32,731 nt of DNA from Photobacterium galatheae (GCF_000695255.1 NZ_JMIB01000007.1:1-32731); one strand, 5' to 3'. Positions 18,697-26,660 are shown, numbered from the stretch's first letter. Numbers and translations: made by a program. The notes: a model not told the origin generated them from the letters alone.

Positions 18697-19948
18697 CATT
18701 GAAGTGCTGATCATTGATGACGATCAGGATGTTGTAGATGCTTATCAGCACCTGCTTGAGGTGGCTGGTTATCAGGCAAAAACGGCCACAAACCCACAAC
18801 AGGCACTTGCCCTGCTGCACAAAGACTGGCCTGGCGTTGTGATCACAGATATGTACATGCCGGGCACCAGCGGTAAAGATGTATTGCATCGTGTCAAAGC
18901 CCTGGATGACAGTTTACCCGTTATCATGATCACAGGTCACGGCGATATTCCCATGGCTGTTGATGCCCTGAAAAATGGTGCTGTCGACTTCCTGCAAAAG
19001 CCGTTACAGCCGGCCGAACTGATGGCACTGCTCGAAAAACACCTGCCGAAGCGTAAGCAGCTGATTGCACACCGAAAAAGACTGCAACAAACGGCAAATG
19101 ATGTCCTGCTGGGCGACAGTCCGCTCATCGTGAAAATTCGCGAGCAAATCACCCTGGCGGCCAATAACAATAAAGACGTCCTGATCGAAGGCGAAACCGG
19201 CACCGGGCGACACACAGTGGCAACCCTGTTACACAATCACAGTGAGATTAGCAAAGGGCCTTTCATTAAGCTGTGTGGTTCCAGAGTGGAACGGACACCG
19301 GATCTGCAAAGAGCCATGATTAACGCTCGTGGTGGCAGTATCTGCATTAACAACCTGCCCGCGATGCCACCGGAATCTCAGCGCTGGTTGTGTCGCTTTC
19401 TGCTGGAACAGGAGCGGCTTGGCAAACGTGAAGTCAGGGTGCTGGCCATTATTGAGGGCACAGCAGAAGGCGCTGTAGAACGTGAATCTCTGGTACCAGA
19501 GTTATTTTATTTTCTCAGTCAGGTCCGTTTTGTGCTGCCACCGCTACGCCAGCGGTCCACCGACATCACTCCTTTATTCAAGTATTTCCTGAAGGCCAGC
19601 TGCCAAAAGCTGAATAAACACGTTCCTGTCATTGATAAAGCCTACATCAATACACTGAATCGTCATCAATGGCATGGCAATGTACTTGAACTCCGTAACG
19701 TCGCCGAACTCTATGCCATCGGCATCGTCAAACTGGCCGGGCAGGAACGCACAAAACCCTTAGATCAAATGAGCAGTCCGCTCGATGACCTCATCGACAG
19801 TTATGAGAAACAGGTCATTGAAGATGCCCTCTACCTGTTTAGCGGTCGTATCAATGACGTCTCAAACTATCTGCAAATTCCGCGGAAAAAACTATACCTG
19901 AGAATGAAAAAGCACAATCTCGACAAAGCTGATTACAAAGCGAGATAA
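18680..19948 (+). CDS. pgtA: Response regulator with degenerate AAA+ domain, PgtA-like
   Basis: A 422-residue NtrC-shaped protein. The receiver (1-120) is intact: D13-D15, phospho-acceptor D57, T85 and K107. The AAA+ region (about 143-340) is degenerate: Walker A reads GETGTGRH with R177 where Lys is expected, the GAFTGA loop is absent, and the Walker B stretch GGSICINNLPAM lacks the Asp-Glu pair. The C-terminus is a Fis-type helix-turn-helix ending LQIPRKKLYLRMKK, which matches Salmonella PgtA almost word for word; PgtA also has GTGR. It therefore probably binds DNA but does not act as an ATP-driven sigma-54 activator. It overlaps pgtB by 17 bases and ends before a bidirectional terminator. 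Confidence 0.85.
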   Translation: MTIIDNIEVLIIDDDQDVVDAYQHLLEVAGYQAKTATNPQQALALLHKDWPGVVITDMYMPGTSGKDVLHRVKALDDSLPVIMITGHGDIPMAVDALKNGAVDFLQKPLQPAELMALLEKHLPKRKQLIAHRKRLQQTANDVLLGDSPLIVKIREQITLAANNNKDVLIEGETGTGRHTVATLLHNHSEISKGPFIKLCGSRVERTPDLQRAMINARGGSICINNLPAMPPESQRWLCRFLLEQERLGKREVRVLAIIEGTAEGAVERESLVPELFYFLSQVRFVLPPLRQRSTDITPLFKYFLKASCQKLNKHVPVIDKAYINTLNRHQWHGNVLELRNVAELYAIGIVKLAGQERTKPLDQMSSPLDDLIDSYEKQVIEDALYLFSGRINDVSNYLQIPRKKLYLRMKKHNLDKADYKAR

Positions 19949-19969
19949 CGCAGATAAGCCACGAAACAG

Positions 19970-19995
19970 AAAGGCCGGAGCATGCTCCGGCCTTT
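19970..19995. terminator. Bidirectional terminator between pgtA-like and porin genes
   Basis: A perfect 12-bp stem AAAGGCCGGAGC/GCTCCGGCCTTT with a 2-base centre (AT) lies between convergent genes and ends in TTT in either direction. Confidence 0.8.
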
Positions 19996-20014
19996 CGTCA
20001 CTGAATTCAGAAAA

Positions 20015-21058
20015 TCAGAATTCGTAACGAATTCCCAATTGATAGAAATCTTCTTCCGCATCACCAAAATCTGCACCGCCATTGGTACCATTATCACCAT
20101 CGCGGAATACATAGCTGGCGAACAGGGATGAACGACTGGTTAAGTGATACTGGGCTTCAAGCGTCGTATCTTTCAGTTCCAGGTTATCACCATCCGTATT
20201 CTCTAAGCTGCGGTAACCACCACGCAGTGTCCAGTCATCATTCAGATCGTAGATAGCAACCACTTCCCAGACTTCATCTTTACTTTTATTGGGTGCTCCC
20301 GTGTCCAGCTCGTCTTCAGAATATTCTGCACCCAGTGTAAAGGCTGCAATCTTATAAGTTGCGCCAATACCCCAGAAGTTGTATTCGTTACCACCTTTGT
20401 CTTCATTGTACTGATACGCCAATACCGGAGCTAAGCTACCGCCTTCTCCTAAATCCAAGGTATACCGGACGGCTGCGTTCATACCGTAGTCAAGCACTTG
20501 GTTAAAGCTATTTTCATCATTGTTACCGAAGATATAGGCAACAGAAAAGTCTAGCCCATTGACACTATTCTGGTATTGCAGCGTCGCATCCTGGCGAAAA
20601 ACCTGCACAGCTGTGCCATCCACTCGGTTGACCTGACGTGCCGCTGCAATATCAGATAAAGCGAATACATCCGAGATATCGGTGAACATAATAAGACCAG
20701 ACGCAACACGGCCACCGGTCACTTTACCCATTTCTTTACCGTCAATCCCAGCCCAGACATAACGTGGAGACAGGCTGTCGTCACCTGAATTCTCTGCTTC
20801 AGCTGCGCCCACCTGATACTCACCCCAGCCAATCACTGAGAACTGATCGTTAATTGGCTGTGAGCCTCCAAGACCAATTCGGGCATCAAATTCACCATTC
20901 GTATCATTATTATCAGCCCCTTTATCAGTAATGTTATACCCCAAACGACCATACACATTGACTTCGCTGCCATCTTCACCTTTGTAGATATTGGCTGCAT
21001 AGCTCGCGCCACTGACAAAGAAGCTGGAAATGATTACCGCTGCTAGTGTTTTTTTCAT
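20015..21058 (-). CDS. Gram-negative outer-membrane porin (OmpU/OmpC-like)
   Basis: A 347-residue outer-membrane protein. MKKTLAAVIISSFFVSGASYA is a signal peptide cleaved before ANIYKG; the mature N-terminus continues VNVYGRLGY, typical of trimeric porins. Alternating beta strands run throughout, with acidic, Asn/Gly-rich loops, an internal FTDISDVF segment in the position of the constriction loop, and a C-terminal aromatic residue (YQLGIRYEF) needed for BAM assembly. The start at 21058 is chosen because AAGGA lies seven bases before it; the frame is open further upstream. It faces the Pgt-like operon, and a candidate CRP site lies about 260 bp upstream. The solute is unknown. Confidence 0.9.
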   Translation of the reverse strand: MKKTLAAVIISSFFVSGASYAANIYKGEDGSEVNVYGRLGYNITDKGADNNDTNGEFDARIGLGGSQPINDQFSVIGWGEYQVGAAEAENSGDDSLSPRYVWAGIDGKEMGKVTGGRVASGLIMFTDISDVFALSDIAAARQVNRVDGTAVQVFRQDATLQYQNSVNGLDFSVAYIFGNNDENSFNQVLDYGMNAAVRYTLDLGEGGSLAPVLAYQYNEDKGGNEYNFWGIGATYKIAAFTLGAEYSEDELDTGAPNKSKDEVWEVVAIYDLNDDWTLRGGYRSLENTDGDNLELKDTTLEAQYHLTSRSSLFASYVFRDGDNGTNGGADFGDAEEDFYQLGIRYEF

Positions 21059-21316
21059 TTTTGTTTCCTTGAGTAAATATCCGGGGCTTCCGACAGTGAT
21101 GACGGTCACCCGAAGTACAAAGCAAGGCTGGAAACATCCGAAGCGGCTGCAGGGAAAGGCAGTTCAAGCCTGAAGCCAGCACCATAGAATTTTCACAACC
21201 TCAAAAAAGAGCATAGAGCAGAGATACACTTTATGCACAAATAGAGTAGCGCCACTCCCTGAATATGCCCTTAATAAAACTCTGCCTGTTTCATATTGAT
21301 CTGCTTAATATTTTTC

Positions 21317-21332
21317 TGTGAAAAAGATCACT
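21317..21332. promoter_or_regulatory. Candidate CRP-like site in the porin/rlmA intergenic region
   Basis: TGTGA-AAAAGA-TCACT matches 9 of 10 conserved CRP positions. It is 259 bp upstream of the porin start and 138 bp upstream of rlmA. Carbon-source control of the porin is plausible but inferred. Confidence 0.4.
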
Positions 21333-21387
21333 TTTTTCTCTTGCTCAATCGAGTATGCAATACACATATTCAGCGTCTGTATACGGG

Positions 21388-21416
21388 TTCTCTGACCGAA
21401 TGAAACAAGGTACAAT
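21388..21416 (+). promoter_or_regulatory. Weak candidate promoter of rlmA
   Basis: TTCTCT (21388-21393) and TACAAT (21411-21416) are 17 bp apart. The -10 is good and the -35 poor. Transcription would begin about 45 bp before the rlmA ATG. Confidence 0.35.
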
Positions 21417-21469
21417 CCAGCGTTTTAAAATCGGTTTTCAAAATCGCTTTTCAACCTCGGTGCTCTCTC

Positions 21470-22309
21470 ATGCCTTACCAATGCCCTTTATGTCATCAGC
21501 CTCTTGAACACCGGGACCATCACTGGCGGTGTCAACAAAATCATCAGTTTGATCAAGCCAAAGAAGGCTACGTTAACCTCATGCCAGCGCATCATAAAAG
21601 CTCGAAAAATCCGGGGGATAACAAAGAGATGATGCAGGCCAGAAGAGCATTTCTTGAGGCCGGCCATTATGCGACGATGAGAGACCAAGTGGTTGCACTG
21701 CTTCGTCAATACGCCCCTGCGGACAGTCTTCGTTTACTGGATATCGGCTGCGGAGAAGGCTATTACACAACAGCATTCAGTGCCCTGAGCGAATTGCATC
21801 CGGCGCTGGAAGTCCATGGGCTGGATATTTCCAAAGTTGCGATCCGATACGCAGCCAAACGCTATAAAGACTGTCATTTCTGTGTCGCGTCCAGTCATCG
21901 TCTGCCTTTTGCCGACAACAGTCTGGATGCCATGGTACGGATCTACGCGCCCTGTAAAGCAGAAGAGATTACCCGCACGCTGAAACCAGGCGCGATTCTG
22001 CTGACCGTGACCCCGGCAGCACGGCATCTGCATCAGTTAAAAGCCCTGATCTACGATGAGGTCAGACCGCATGACATTCAGCCAGAGACGCTGACCGGTA
22101 TGTCGTTGCTTCACGAATCGCAGTTACATTACCCCATGACACTCAATGGCGCAGAAGCAACAGCCCTGATGCAGATGACCCCATTTGCCTGGAAAACCCC
22201 GGAGTCGGTCTGGCAATTTCTGGCGCAACAGCAGGTATTCAATTGCGAAGCCGATTTCACACTTCGCATTTACCAGCGCGCTGAAACGGAAGCGCAACAA
22301 TCTAATTGA
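21470..22309 (+). CDS. rlmA: 23S rRNA (guanine-745-N1)-methyltransferase
   Basis: A 279-residue protein (E. coli RlmA, 269). A zinc-binding motif opens the protein, C5, C8, C21 and H25, in the same positions as in E. coli, followed by FDQAKEGYVNLMP, a hallmark of the family. The Rossmann methyltransferase domain has the SAM motif LLDIGCGEGYYT and VHGLDISKVAIRYAAKRY. It methylates G745 of 23S rRNA. The ATG at 21470 has only a weak ribosome site, but the zinc motif fixes the start closely. The stop codon overlaps a Fur-box match that serves the next gene. Confidence 0.95.
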   Translation: MPYQCPLCHQPLEHRDHHWRCQQNHQFDQAKEGYVNLMPAHHKSSKNPGDNKEMMQARRAFLEAGHYATMRDQVVALLRQYAPADSLRLLDIGCGEGYYTTAFSALSELHPALEVHGLDISKVAIRYAAKRYKDCHFCVASSHRLPFADNSLDAMVRIYAPCKAEEITRTLKPGAILLTVTPAARHLHQLKALIYDEVRPHDIQPETLTGMSLLHESQLHYPMTLNGAEATALMQMTPFAWKTPESVWQFLAQQQVFNCEADFTLRIYQRAETEAQQSN

Positions 22310-22321
22310 AATTAATTCTCA
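22307..22321. promoter_or_regulatory. Candidate Fur box upstream of the ChaN-type lipoprotein gene
   Basis: Read on the minus strand, TGAGAAT-T-AATTTCA matches 11 of 14 arm positions of the 7-1-7 Fur consensus TGATAAT-C-ATTATCA. It overlaps the rlmA stop codon and ends six bases before the candidate -35 box. Confidence 0.6.
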
Positions 22322-22327
22322 TTAGTA

Positions 22328-22356
22328 TTGAGTGTTCTGCCAGTCTTCTCTATCAT
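22328..22356 (+). promoter_or_regulatory. Candidate sigma-70 promoter of the ChaN-type gene
   Basis: TTGAGT (22328-22333) and TATCAT (22351-22356) are separated by 17 bp, matching 4 and 5 of 6 consensus bases. The Fur box lies directly upstream. Confidence 0.6.
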
Positions 22357-22441
22357 AGCGCCGATAAACGAATACACTGACACGTCTATTTTGTGATAAA
22401 TACCGAATCACAATGACGTTTCAGGCGAAAGGATGAGATGC

Positions 22442-23392
22442 ATGAAGACTGGCTATGCCTTTGTACTGACAGCCCTGCTCAGTGGCTGCACAACACCGTC
22501 AGCACCGGTGGAGCAAGCTCCACCTGACACCTTTTACGATTACACCATTCGATCCCCTCAAGGCATTTCGCTGACAGAACAACAACTTGCTGATACGTTG
22601 TCTGACGCCGATATTGTACTGGTCGGAGAATGGCACAGCCATCCGGCAACGCACCTGCTTCAAGCCCGCTTGCTGGCCGCTCTGTATGCCAACCAACCCC
22701 GTCTGGCTTTATCAATGGAGCAATTTGCCCGGGATAAACAAAGTGTCGTGAATCAGTACCTCAGCGGGGAAATTGGTGAGCAGGCGCTGATCCAGCAAGG
22801 AAATGCCTGGCCAAACTATGAATCAGACTACCGGCCGCTGGTCGAATTTGCCCGTACACATCAACTGGATGTCATTGCCGCCAATGCCCCGAAATCAATC
22901 GTCCGCTGCGTGGGTCGCTATGGCGCCGATTACCTGAACCGTCTTCCTGCCTCAGAGCGCCAGTGGGTAGCTCAGTCACTTACACTGGAAAATGACAGTT
23001 ACAAAGAAAGATTCACTGCGTCTATGCACCACGGTGATCAAGCCCAGACCGAGCGACAATTTGCCGCCCAAACCGCCTGGGACGACACCATGGCCGAAAG
23101 CATGGTCAACTACCTGCAAACCCATCCCGGTCACCAAATTCTGCACGTCGCCGGTCGTTTCCACACCGCGGAAGGATTAGGGACGGCTTCTCGCATCGCA
23201 GCCCGTCACCCTGAACTCAAAGTCGTCATGGTGACCCCAGTCACCCAGGATAGCCCCATTGCTGAAGGCGCATCTGATTTTCAGGTTGAAGTGCATCCCC
23301 TGCCCCCGCGCTATGTGCAGGAAGCCAATATGAAAGCAGCCTTCTCTCAGTTGGGCAAACGCAGTCGCCAGCTCACCTGCGTTGGTGAATAA
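22442..23392 (+). CDS. ChaN-family (haem/iron-regulated) lipoprotein
   Basis: A 316-residue lipoprotein. The signal peptide ends in lipobox L-S-G-C with lipidated C16. The family pattern follows: DADIVLVGEWHSHPATH near residue 60, LALSMEQFARD, YRPLVEFARTHQLDVIAANAP, a middle TAWDDTMAESMVNYL segment and HQILHVAGRFHT. ChaN of Campylobacter and PhuW of Pseudomonas belong here and are iron-regulated; Campylobacter ChaN binds haem. The start at 22442 is chosen rather than 22433 because AGGA (22430-22433) then has an eight-base spacing and the lipobox position is normal. A Fur box and promoter lie upstream. No haem transporter genes are adjacent. Confidence 0.85.
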   Translation: MKTGYAFVLTALLSGCTTPSAPVEQAPPDTFYDYTIRSPQGISLTEQQLADTLSDADIVLVGEWHSHPATHLLQARLLAALYANQPRLALSMEQFARDKQSVVNQYLSGEIGEQALIQQGNAWPNYESDYRPLVEFARTHQLDVIAANAPKSIVRCVGRYGADYLNRLPASERQWVAQSLTLENDSYKERFTASMHHGDQAQTERQFAAQTAWDDTMAESMVNYLQTHPGHQILHVAGRFHTAEGLGTASRIAARHPELKVVMVTPVTQDSPIAEGASDFQVEVHPLPPRYVQEANMKAAFSQLGKRSRQLTCVGE

Positions 23393-23403
23393 CCACCACT
23401 TCC

Positions 23404-23429
23404 TCAGGCAGCCGATACTGGCTGCCTGA
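23404..23429 (+). terminator. Hairpin after the ChaN-type gene, probable terminator
   Basis: A perfect 10-bp stem TCAGGCAGCC/GGCTGCCTGA with a 6-nt loop lies 12 bases after the stop. The following TTCATACTGCTT is a weak T tract. Confidence 0.6.
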
Positions 23430-23539
23430 TTCATACTGCTTCAACATTCATTCTAACTGACTCATTCCTGATAAAATTGTTCATAAAACACGCAGCGCAT
23501 TCACCACATTCATGCCGAGTGAGCGACAGTTCACTGTAA

Positions 23540-23671
23540 TCACAAAAATACCAATAAAAAATATGTCACCAAAAACCAATCAAAACGTCTAACTTTTAAC
23601 CATAAAATACCCCTCAATACGACATATAACACCAAAGTAATCCAATAAATCAGATGAACACCCCCAAACAT
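23540..23671 (-). CDS. Possible 43-residue two-helix membrane peptide (doubtful)
   Basis: An ATG at 23671 opens a 43-codon frame whose product has two hydrophobic helices (around VHLIYWITLVLYVVL and WFLVTYFLLVFL) joined by a basic turn (LKVRRFD), a credible hairpin membrane topology. Against it: no ribosome site before the ATG, many rare codons (TTA, AGA, AGG), and the hydrophobicity follows simply from G+T richness of this strand. I do not recognise it. It may be a chance frame or a small toxin-like or regulatory peptide. Confidence 0.15.
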   Translation of the reverse strand: MFGGVHLIYWITLVLYVVLRGILWLKVRRFDWFLVTYFLLVFL

Positions 23672-23802
23672 TGTTACATTGTTGTTAATTTTTGGATGTT
23701 CTTTCTTTTCCCATTGAGCTAAAACATTATGCCAGTGATGGGTGTTTTGGATGGCATAGCCTGCGACCCGTCTCGTTATCACACCAGAACAAGGATTGGA
23801 TT

Positions 23803-24771
23803 ATGAAGGGAACCAAACTGCTTTCTGCGGCCTGCATTGCTGCAGCATTTGCGCTCTCAGCGACACCAACGTTTGCTGAAATGGCCAAAGTTGCCGTCTC
23901 TCAGATCGTTGAACACCCGGCGCTGGATGCCACCCGTCAGGGCTTACTGGATGGCCTGAAAGAAAAAGGGTACGAAGAAGGCAAAAACCTGGAATTCACC
24001 TATCAGACGGCTCAGGGGAACCCTGCCATCGCAGTACAAATCGCGAAACAGTTTGTCGGCGAACAGCCCGATGTTCTGGTTGGTATTGCCACCCCTACCG
24101 CACAGGCACTGGCTGCAGCCACCCGTTCAATTCCCGTTGTTTTCACTGCAGTCACCGATCCTGTCGGCGCAAAACTGGTGCGTAACACTGAAAAACCAGA
24201 AAGAAACGTGACCGGTCTGTCTGACCTCTCTCCGGTTGCCCAACATGTCGCACTCATTCAAGAGATCCTGCCCAATGCCAAACGGATTGGCGTGATTTAT
24301 AACCCGGGTGAAGCCAACGCCGTCGCGCTGGTTGACCTGCTGCGCAAAGCCGCAAAAGAAAAAGGGCTGGAACTCGTTGAAGGAACAGCGCTGAAAAGTG
24401 CAGATGTACAATCGGCCGCTCAGATTGTTGCAGCCAAGTCCGATGCACTCTATGCCCCAACGGATAATACGGTCGCCAGTGCCGTCGAAGGGCTGGTCAA
24501 TGCTGGCAATCAGGCGGGCATTCCTGTCATTGGTGCCTCCACAACTTATATTGAAAGTGGCGCACTCGCTGCACTGGGCTTCGACTACTATCAGGTGGGC
24601 GTTCAGACCGCCGACTATGTCGATGCACTGCTGAAAGGCAAGAAAGTCTCCGAACTACCCGTGAAAGTTGCGGTCGGTTCCGACCTGGCGCTGAACGAGA
24701 AAGTTGCAGCCAAACTGCACATCACTTTCCCGAAAACACTGCTGAGCCGCGCAACCTCAATCACCAAATAA
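23803..24771 (+). CDS. ABC transporter substrate-binding protein (ABC_sub_bind/TrpX-like)
   Basis: A 322-residue exported protein. The signal peptide is residues 1-25 (cleavage after ATPTFA). The mature part has the family pattern VAVSQIVEHPALDATRQGLLDGLKEKGYEEGKN, then a TPTAQALAAAT ligand-loop, VFTAVTDPVGAKLV, RIGVIYNPGEANAV and ALGFDYYQVGVQTADYV. This is the TrpX-like group (COG2984); Gram-positive members import tryptophan, while proteobacterial substrates are mostly untested. AAGGA lies seven bases before the ATG at 23803; the frame is open to 23692 but those residues do not belong to the family. It is the first gene of a three-gene operon with permease and ATPase. Confidence 0.88.
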   Translation: MKGTKLLSAACIAAAFALSATPTFAEMAKVAVSQIVEHPALDATRQGLLDGLKEKGYEEGKNLEFTYQTAQGNPAIAVQIAKQFVGEQPDVLVGIATPTAQALAAATRSIPVVFTAVTDPVGAKLVRNTEKPERNVTGLSDLSPVAQHVALIQEILPNAKRIGVIYNPGEANAVALVDLLRKAAKEKGLELVEGTALKSADVQSAAQIVAAKSDALYAPTDNTVASAVEGLVNAGNQAGIPVIGASTTYIESGALAALGFDYYQVGVQTADYVDALLKGKKVSELPVKVAVGSDLALNEKVAAKLHITFPKTLLSRATSITK

Positions 24772-24831
24772 CCACACATCTCTCAGACACCGGCTAACCC
24801 GCCGGTGTCAGCAAGGAATAAGGAGTTGTTG

Positions 24832-25761
24832 ATGTCTTTCTTTGCTTTGATCGGTACGCTGGAAATCGGCTTCGTATACGGCCTGGTTGCTCTTGGCGTT
24901 TATCTGACGTTTCGTGTTCTGGATTTTCCGGATCTGTCGGTTGATGGCAGTTTCCCAATGGGCGCCGCCGTTGCTGCAACCGCAATTATCGCCGGGGTCA
25001 ATCCTTGGCTCGCAACAATGATGGCAATTCTGGCCGGGGGCATGTGTGGTCTGGTGACCGCTTTTCTGGCCGTACGCTGTGGCATCTTGCACCTGCTGGC
25101 CAGTATCCTGACCATGATCGCCGCTTTCTCGATTAACATTCGCATCATGGGTCGCCCGAACCTGGCACTGCTGGGTGATGACACCATTCTGACGCCCTTC
25201 GAAAACTTCGCTTATGACACGGGATTCGATGCCGGCCTGATCCGTTTGGCGGTCATTCTGGCACTGGTGATCTTCAGCGGTTGGTTTGTCGTTCGCCTGC
25301 TGGCCAGTGACTTCGGTCTGGGGCTGCGTGCTACCGGCGTGAACAGCCGGATGGTCAGCGCTCAGGGAGGGAATACTGCACTGTACACCTACTTTGGTCT
25401 GGCACTGTCAAACGCCTTTGTTGGTTTCTCCGGCGCACTGTTTGCACAGACAAACAATTTCGCCGATGTCACCTCGGGCGTCGGGACCATTGTCGTCGGT
25501 CTGGCGGCGGTCATTCTGGGACAAACCCTGATCCCGGGCCGGAAAATCTGGGTGGCTGTTGTTGCCGTCATTCTGGGTTCCGTCCTCTATCGACTGGCGG
25601 TCGCGTTTGCGCTCAGTACTGGCATGTTCGGTCTGAAAGCCTCCGACCTGAACCTGATCACCGCCGTCCTGGTAGCGCTAGCACTGATTGCACCGAAGAT
25701 GAAACGCAATTTTCAGCGGAAGAAAAAACAGGTCGTTGCCACAAAAAAGAAGCTCGCGTAA
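24832..25761 (+). CDS. ABC transporter permease (LivH/BPD_transp_2-like)
   Basis: A 309-residue inner-membrane protein with about eight hydrophobic segments. Its start, LEIGFVYGLVALGVYLTFRVLDFPDLSVDGSF, and the loop GLRATGVNSRMVSAQGGNT are typical of permeases that partner TrpX-like binding proteins. The C-terminus is highly basic (KMKRNFQRKKKQ). The ATG at 24832 is chosen because AAGGAG sits just upstream; the frame opens at 24805. It lies 60 bp after the binding-protein stop and 24 bp before the ATPase gene. The substrate follows that of the operon and is unknown. Confidence 0.88.
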   Translation: MSFFALIGTLEIGFVYGLVALGVYLTFRVLDFPDLSVDGSFPMGAAVAATAIIAGVNPWLATMMAILAGGMCGLVTAFLAVRCGILHLLASILTMIAAFSINIRIMGRPNLALLGDDTILTPFENFAYDTGFDAGLIRLAVILALVIFSGWFVVRLLASDFGLGLRATGVNSRMVSAQGGNTALYTYFGLALSNAFVGFSGALFAQTNNFADVTSGVGTIVVGLAAVILGQTLIPGRKIWVAVVAVILGSVLYRLAVAFALSTGMFGLKASDLNLITAVLVALALIAPKMKRNFQRKKKQVVATKKKLA

Positions 25762-25785
25762 GCCGGACCAGAAGGTAGGAACACT

Positions 25786-26580
25786 ATGATTGAACTCAAC
25801 AACATCCGCGTTACCTTCAATGAAGGCACTATCCTCGAAAATCAGGCGCTGCGCGGGGTCAACCTGACCGTCCCGGAACGCCAGTTTGTGACCGTCATCG
25901 GCTCAAACGGCGCGGGTAAATCCACCCTGCTGGGGGCTATCAGTGGCGAAACGCCGATGTCAGACGGGAAAGTGGTCATCAATGGCGTGGATGTCACCAG
26001 CAAAGCCGTTTATGAACGGGCACAGTACGCGGCCCGGGTTTTTCAGGATCCACTGGCGGGTACCTGTGCTTCACTGACTATCGAAGAAAACATGGCGCTG
26101 GCCACGCAGCGTGGCAGCCGGCGAACCTGGAAGCTGGCCCTGTCTTCCCAGCGAAGAAAACTGTTTCAGGAACGAATCAGTATTCTGGGATTAGGGCTGG
26201 AAGACCGACTGGGAGACAGTATCGGCCTGTTGTCCGGCGGGCAGCGTCAGGCCGTCAGTCTGGTCATGGCAACTCTGGCGGACAGTAAACTGTTGCTGCT
26301 TGATGAGCACACCGCGGCACTGGACCCACGGATGGCCGCTTTCGTGCTGGAACTGACCAAACGCGTGGTCGAGGAGTTTGACCTGACTGTCATGATGGTC
26401 ACCCACTCCATGAAAGATGCGCTGGCCTATGGCGACCGAACCGTCATGCTCCATCAGGGTAATATCGTACTGGATGTGGCCGGTCAGGAACGGGCTAAGA
26501 TGGATGTGAAGCATCTGCTGGACATGTTCAGCAAAGTTCGGGGGGAAGAGCTGGCAGATGACAGCCTGTTGCTTGGCTGA
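25786..26580 (+). CDS. ABC transporter ATP-binding protein
   Basis: A 264-residue ABC ATPase: Walker A GSNGAGKST, Q-loop ARVFQDPLAG, signature LSGGQRQAVSL, Walker B LLLLDEHTAALD and H-loop MMVTHSM. In the Walker B motif His follows the catalytic Glu (DEHTAALD) where Pro is usual; this variant is typical of the TrpZ-type ATPases of this transporter class. It is the third gene of the operon and powers the permease encoded just before it. A hairpin about 50 bp after the stop probably ends the operon. Confidence 0.9.
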   Translation: MIELNNIRVTFNEGTILENQALRGVNLTVPERQFVTVIGSNGAGKSTLLGAISGETPMSDGKVVINGVDVTSKAVYERAQYAARVFQDPLAGTCASLTIEENMALATQRGSRRTWKLALSSQRRKLFQERISILGLGLEDRLGDSIGLLSGGQRQAVSLVMATLADSKLLLLDEHTAALDPRMAAFVLELTKRVVEEFDLTVMMVTHSMKDALAYGDRTVMLHQGNIVLDVAGQERAKMDVKHLLDMFSKVRGEELADDSLLLG

Positions 26581-26594
26581 TACCGATTCATATC

Positions 26595-26629
26595 AAACCA
26601 CGAATATCCAAACCACAAATATCCAAACG
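26595..26629. repeat. Short tandem repeat, 15-bp unit, two copies plus a partial one
   Basis: AAACCACGAATATCC (26595-26609) and AAACCACAAATATCC (26610-26624) differ at one position and are followed by AAAC of a third unit. They lie in the 3' spacer between the ABC operon and its terminator. Confidence 0.7.
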
Positions 26630-26632
26630 ATG

Positions 26633-26660
26633 AGGCGGGCTTGTTCCCGCCTTACTTTTC
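26633..26660. terminator. Terminator hairpin between convergent ABC operon and EF-hand protein gene
   Basis: A 7-bp GC-rich stem AGGCGGG/CCCGCCT (26633-26639 and 26646-26652) is followed on the plus strand by TTACTTTTCC. The right arm touches the stop codon of the minus-strand gene. Confidence 0.65.

Larger units (their letters stand above)
21059..21469. other. 411-bp divergent promoter region of porin and rlmA
   Basis: No gene is seen. It holds a CRP-like site (21317-21332) and, for rlmA, a weak TTCTCT-17-TACAAT promoter (21388-21416). The region is AT-rich near 21290-21340, as expected for porin control DNA. Confidence 0.5.
23393..23802. other. 410-bp spacer before the TrpX-like ABC operon
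   Basis: After a terminator-like hairpin (23404-23429), about 23540-23670 is AT-rich and strongly G-poor on the plus strand (roughly six G against more than thirty C). The complementary strand there has a 43-codon open frame for a two-helix hydrophobic peptide (23540-23671). A 7-bp inverted repeat TATGCCA/TGGCATA (23728-23758) lies just before the operon. No convincing promoter was found. Confidence 0.5.
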
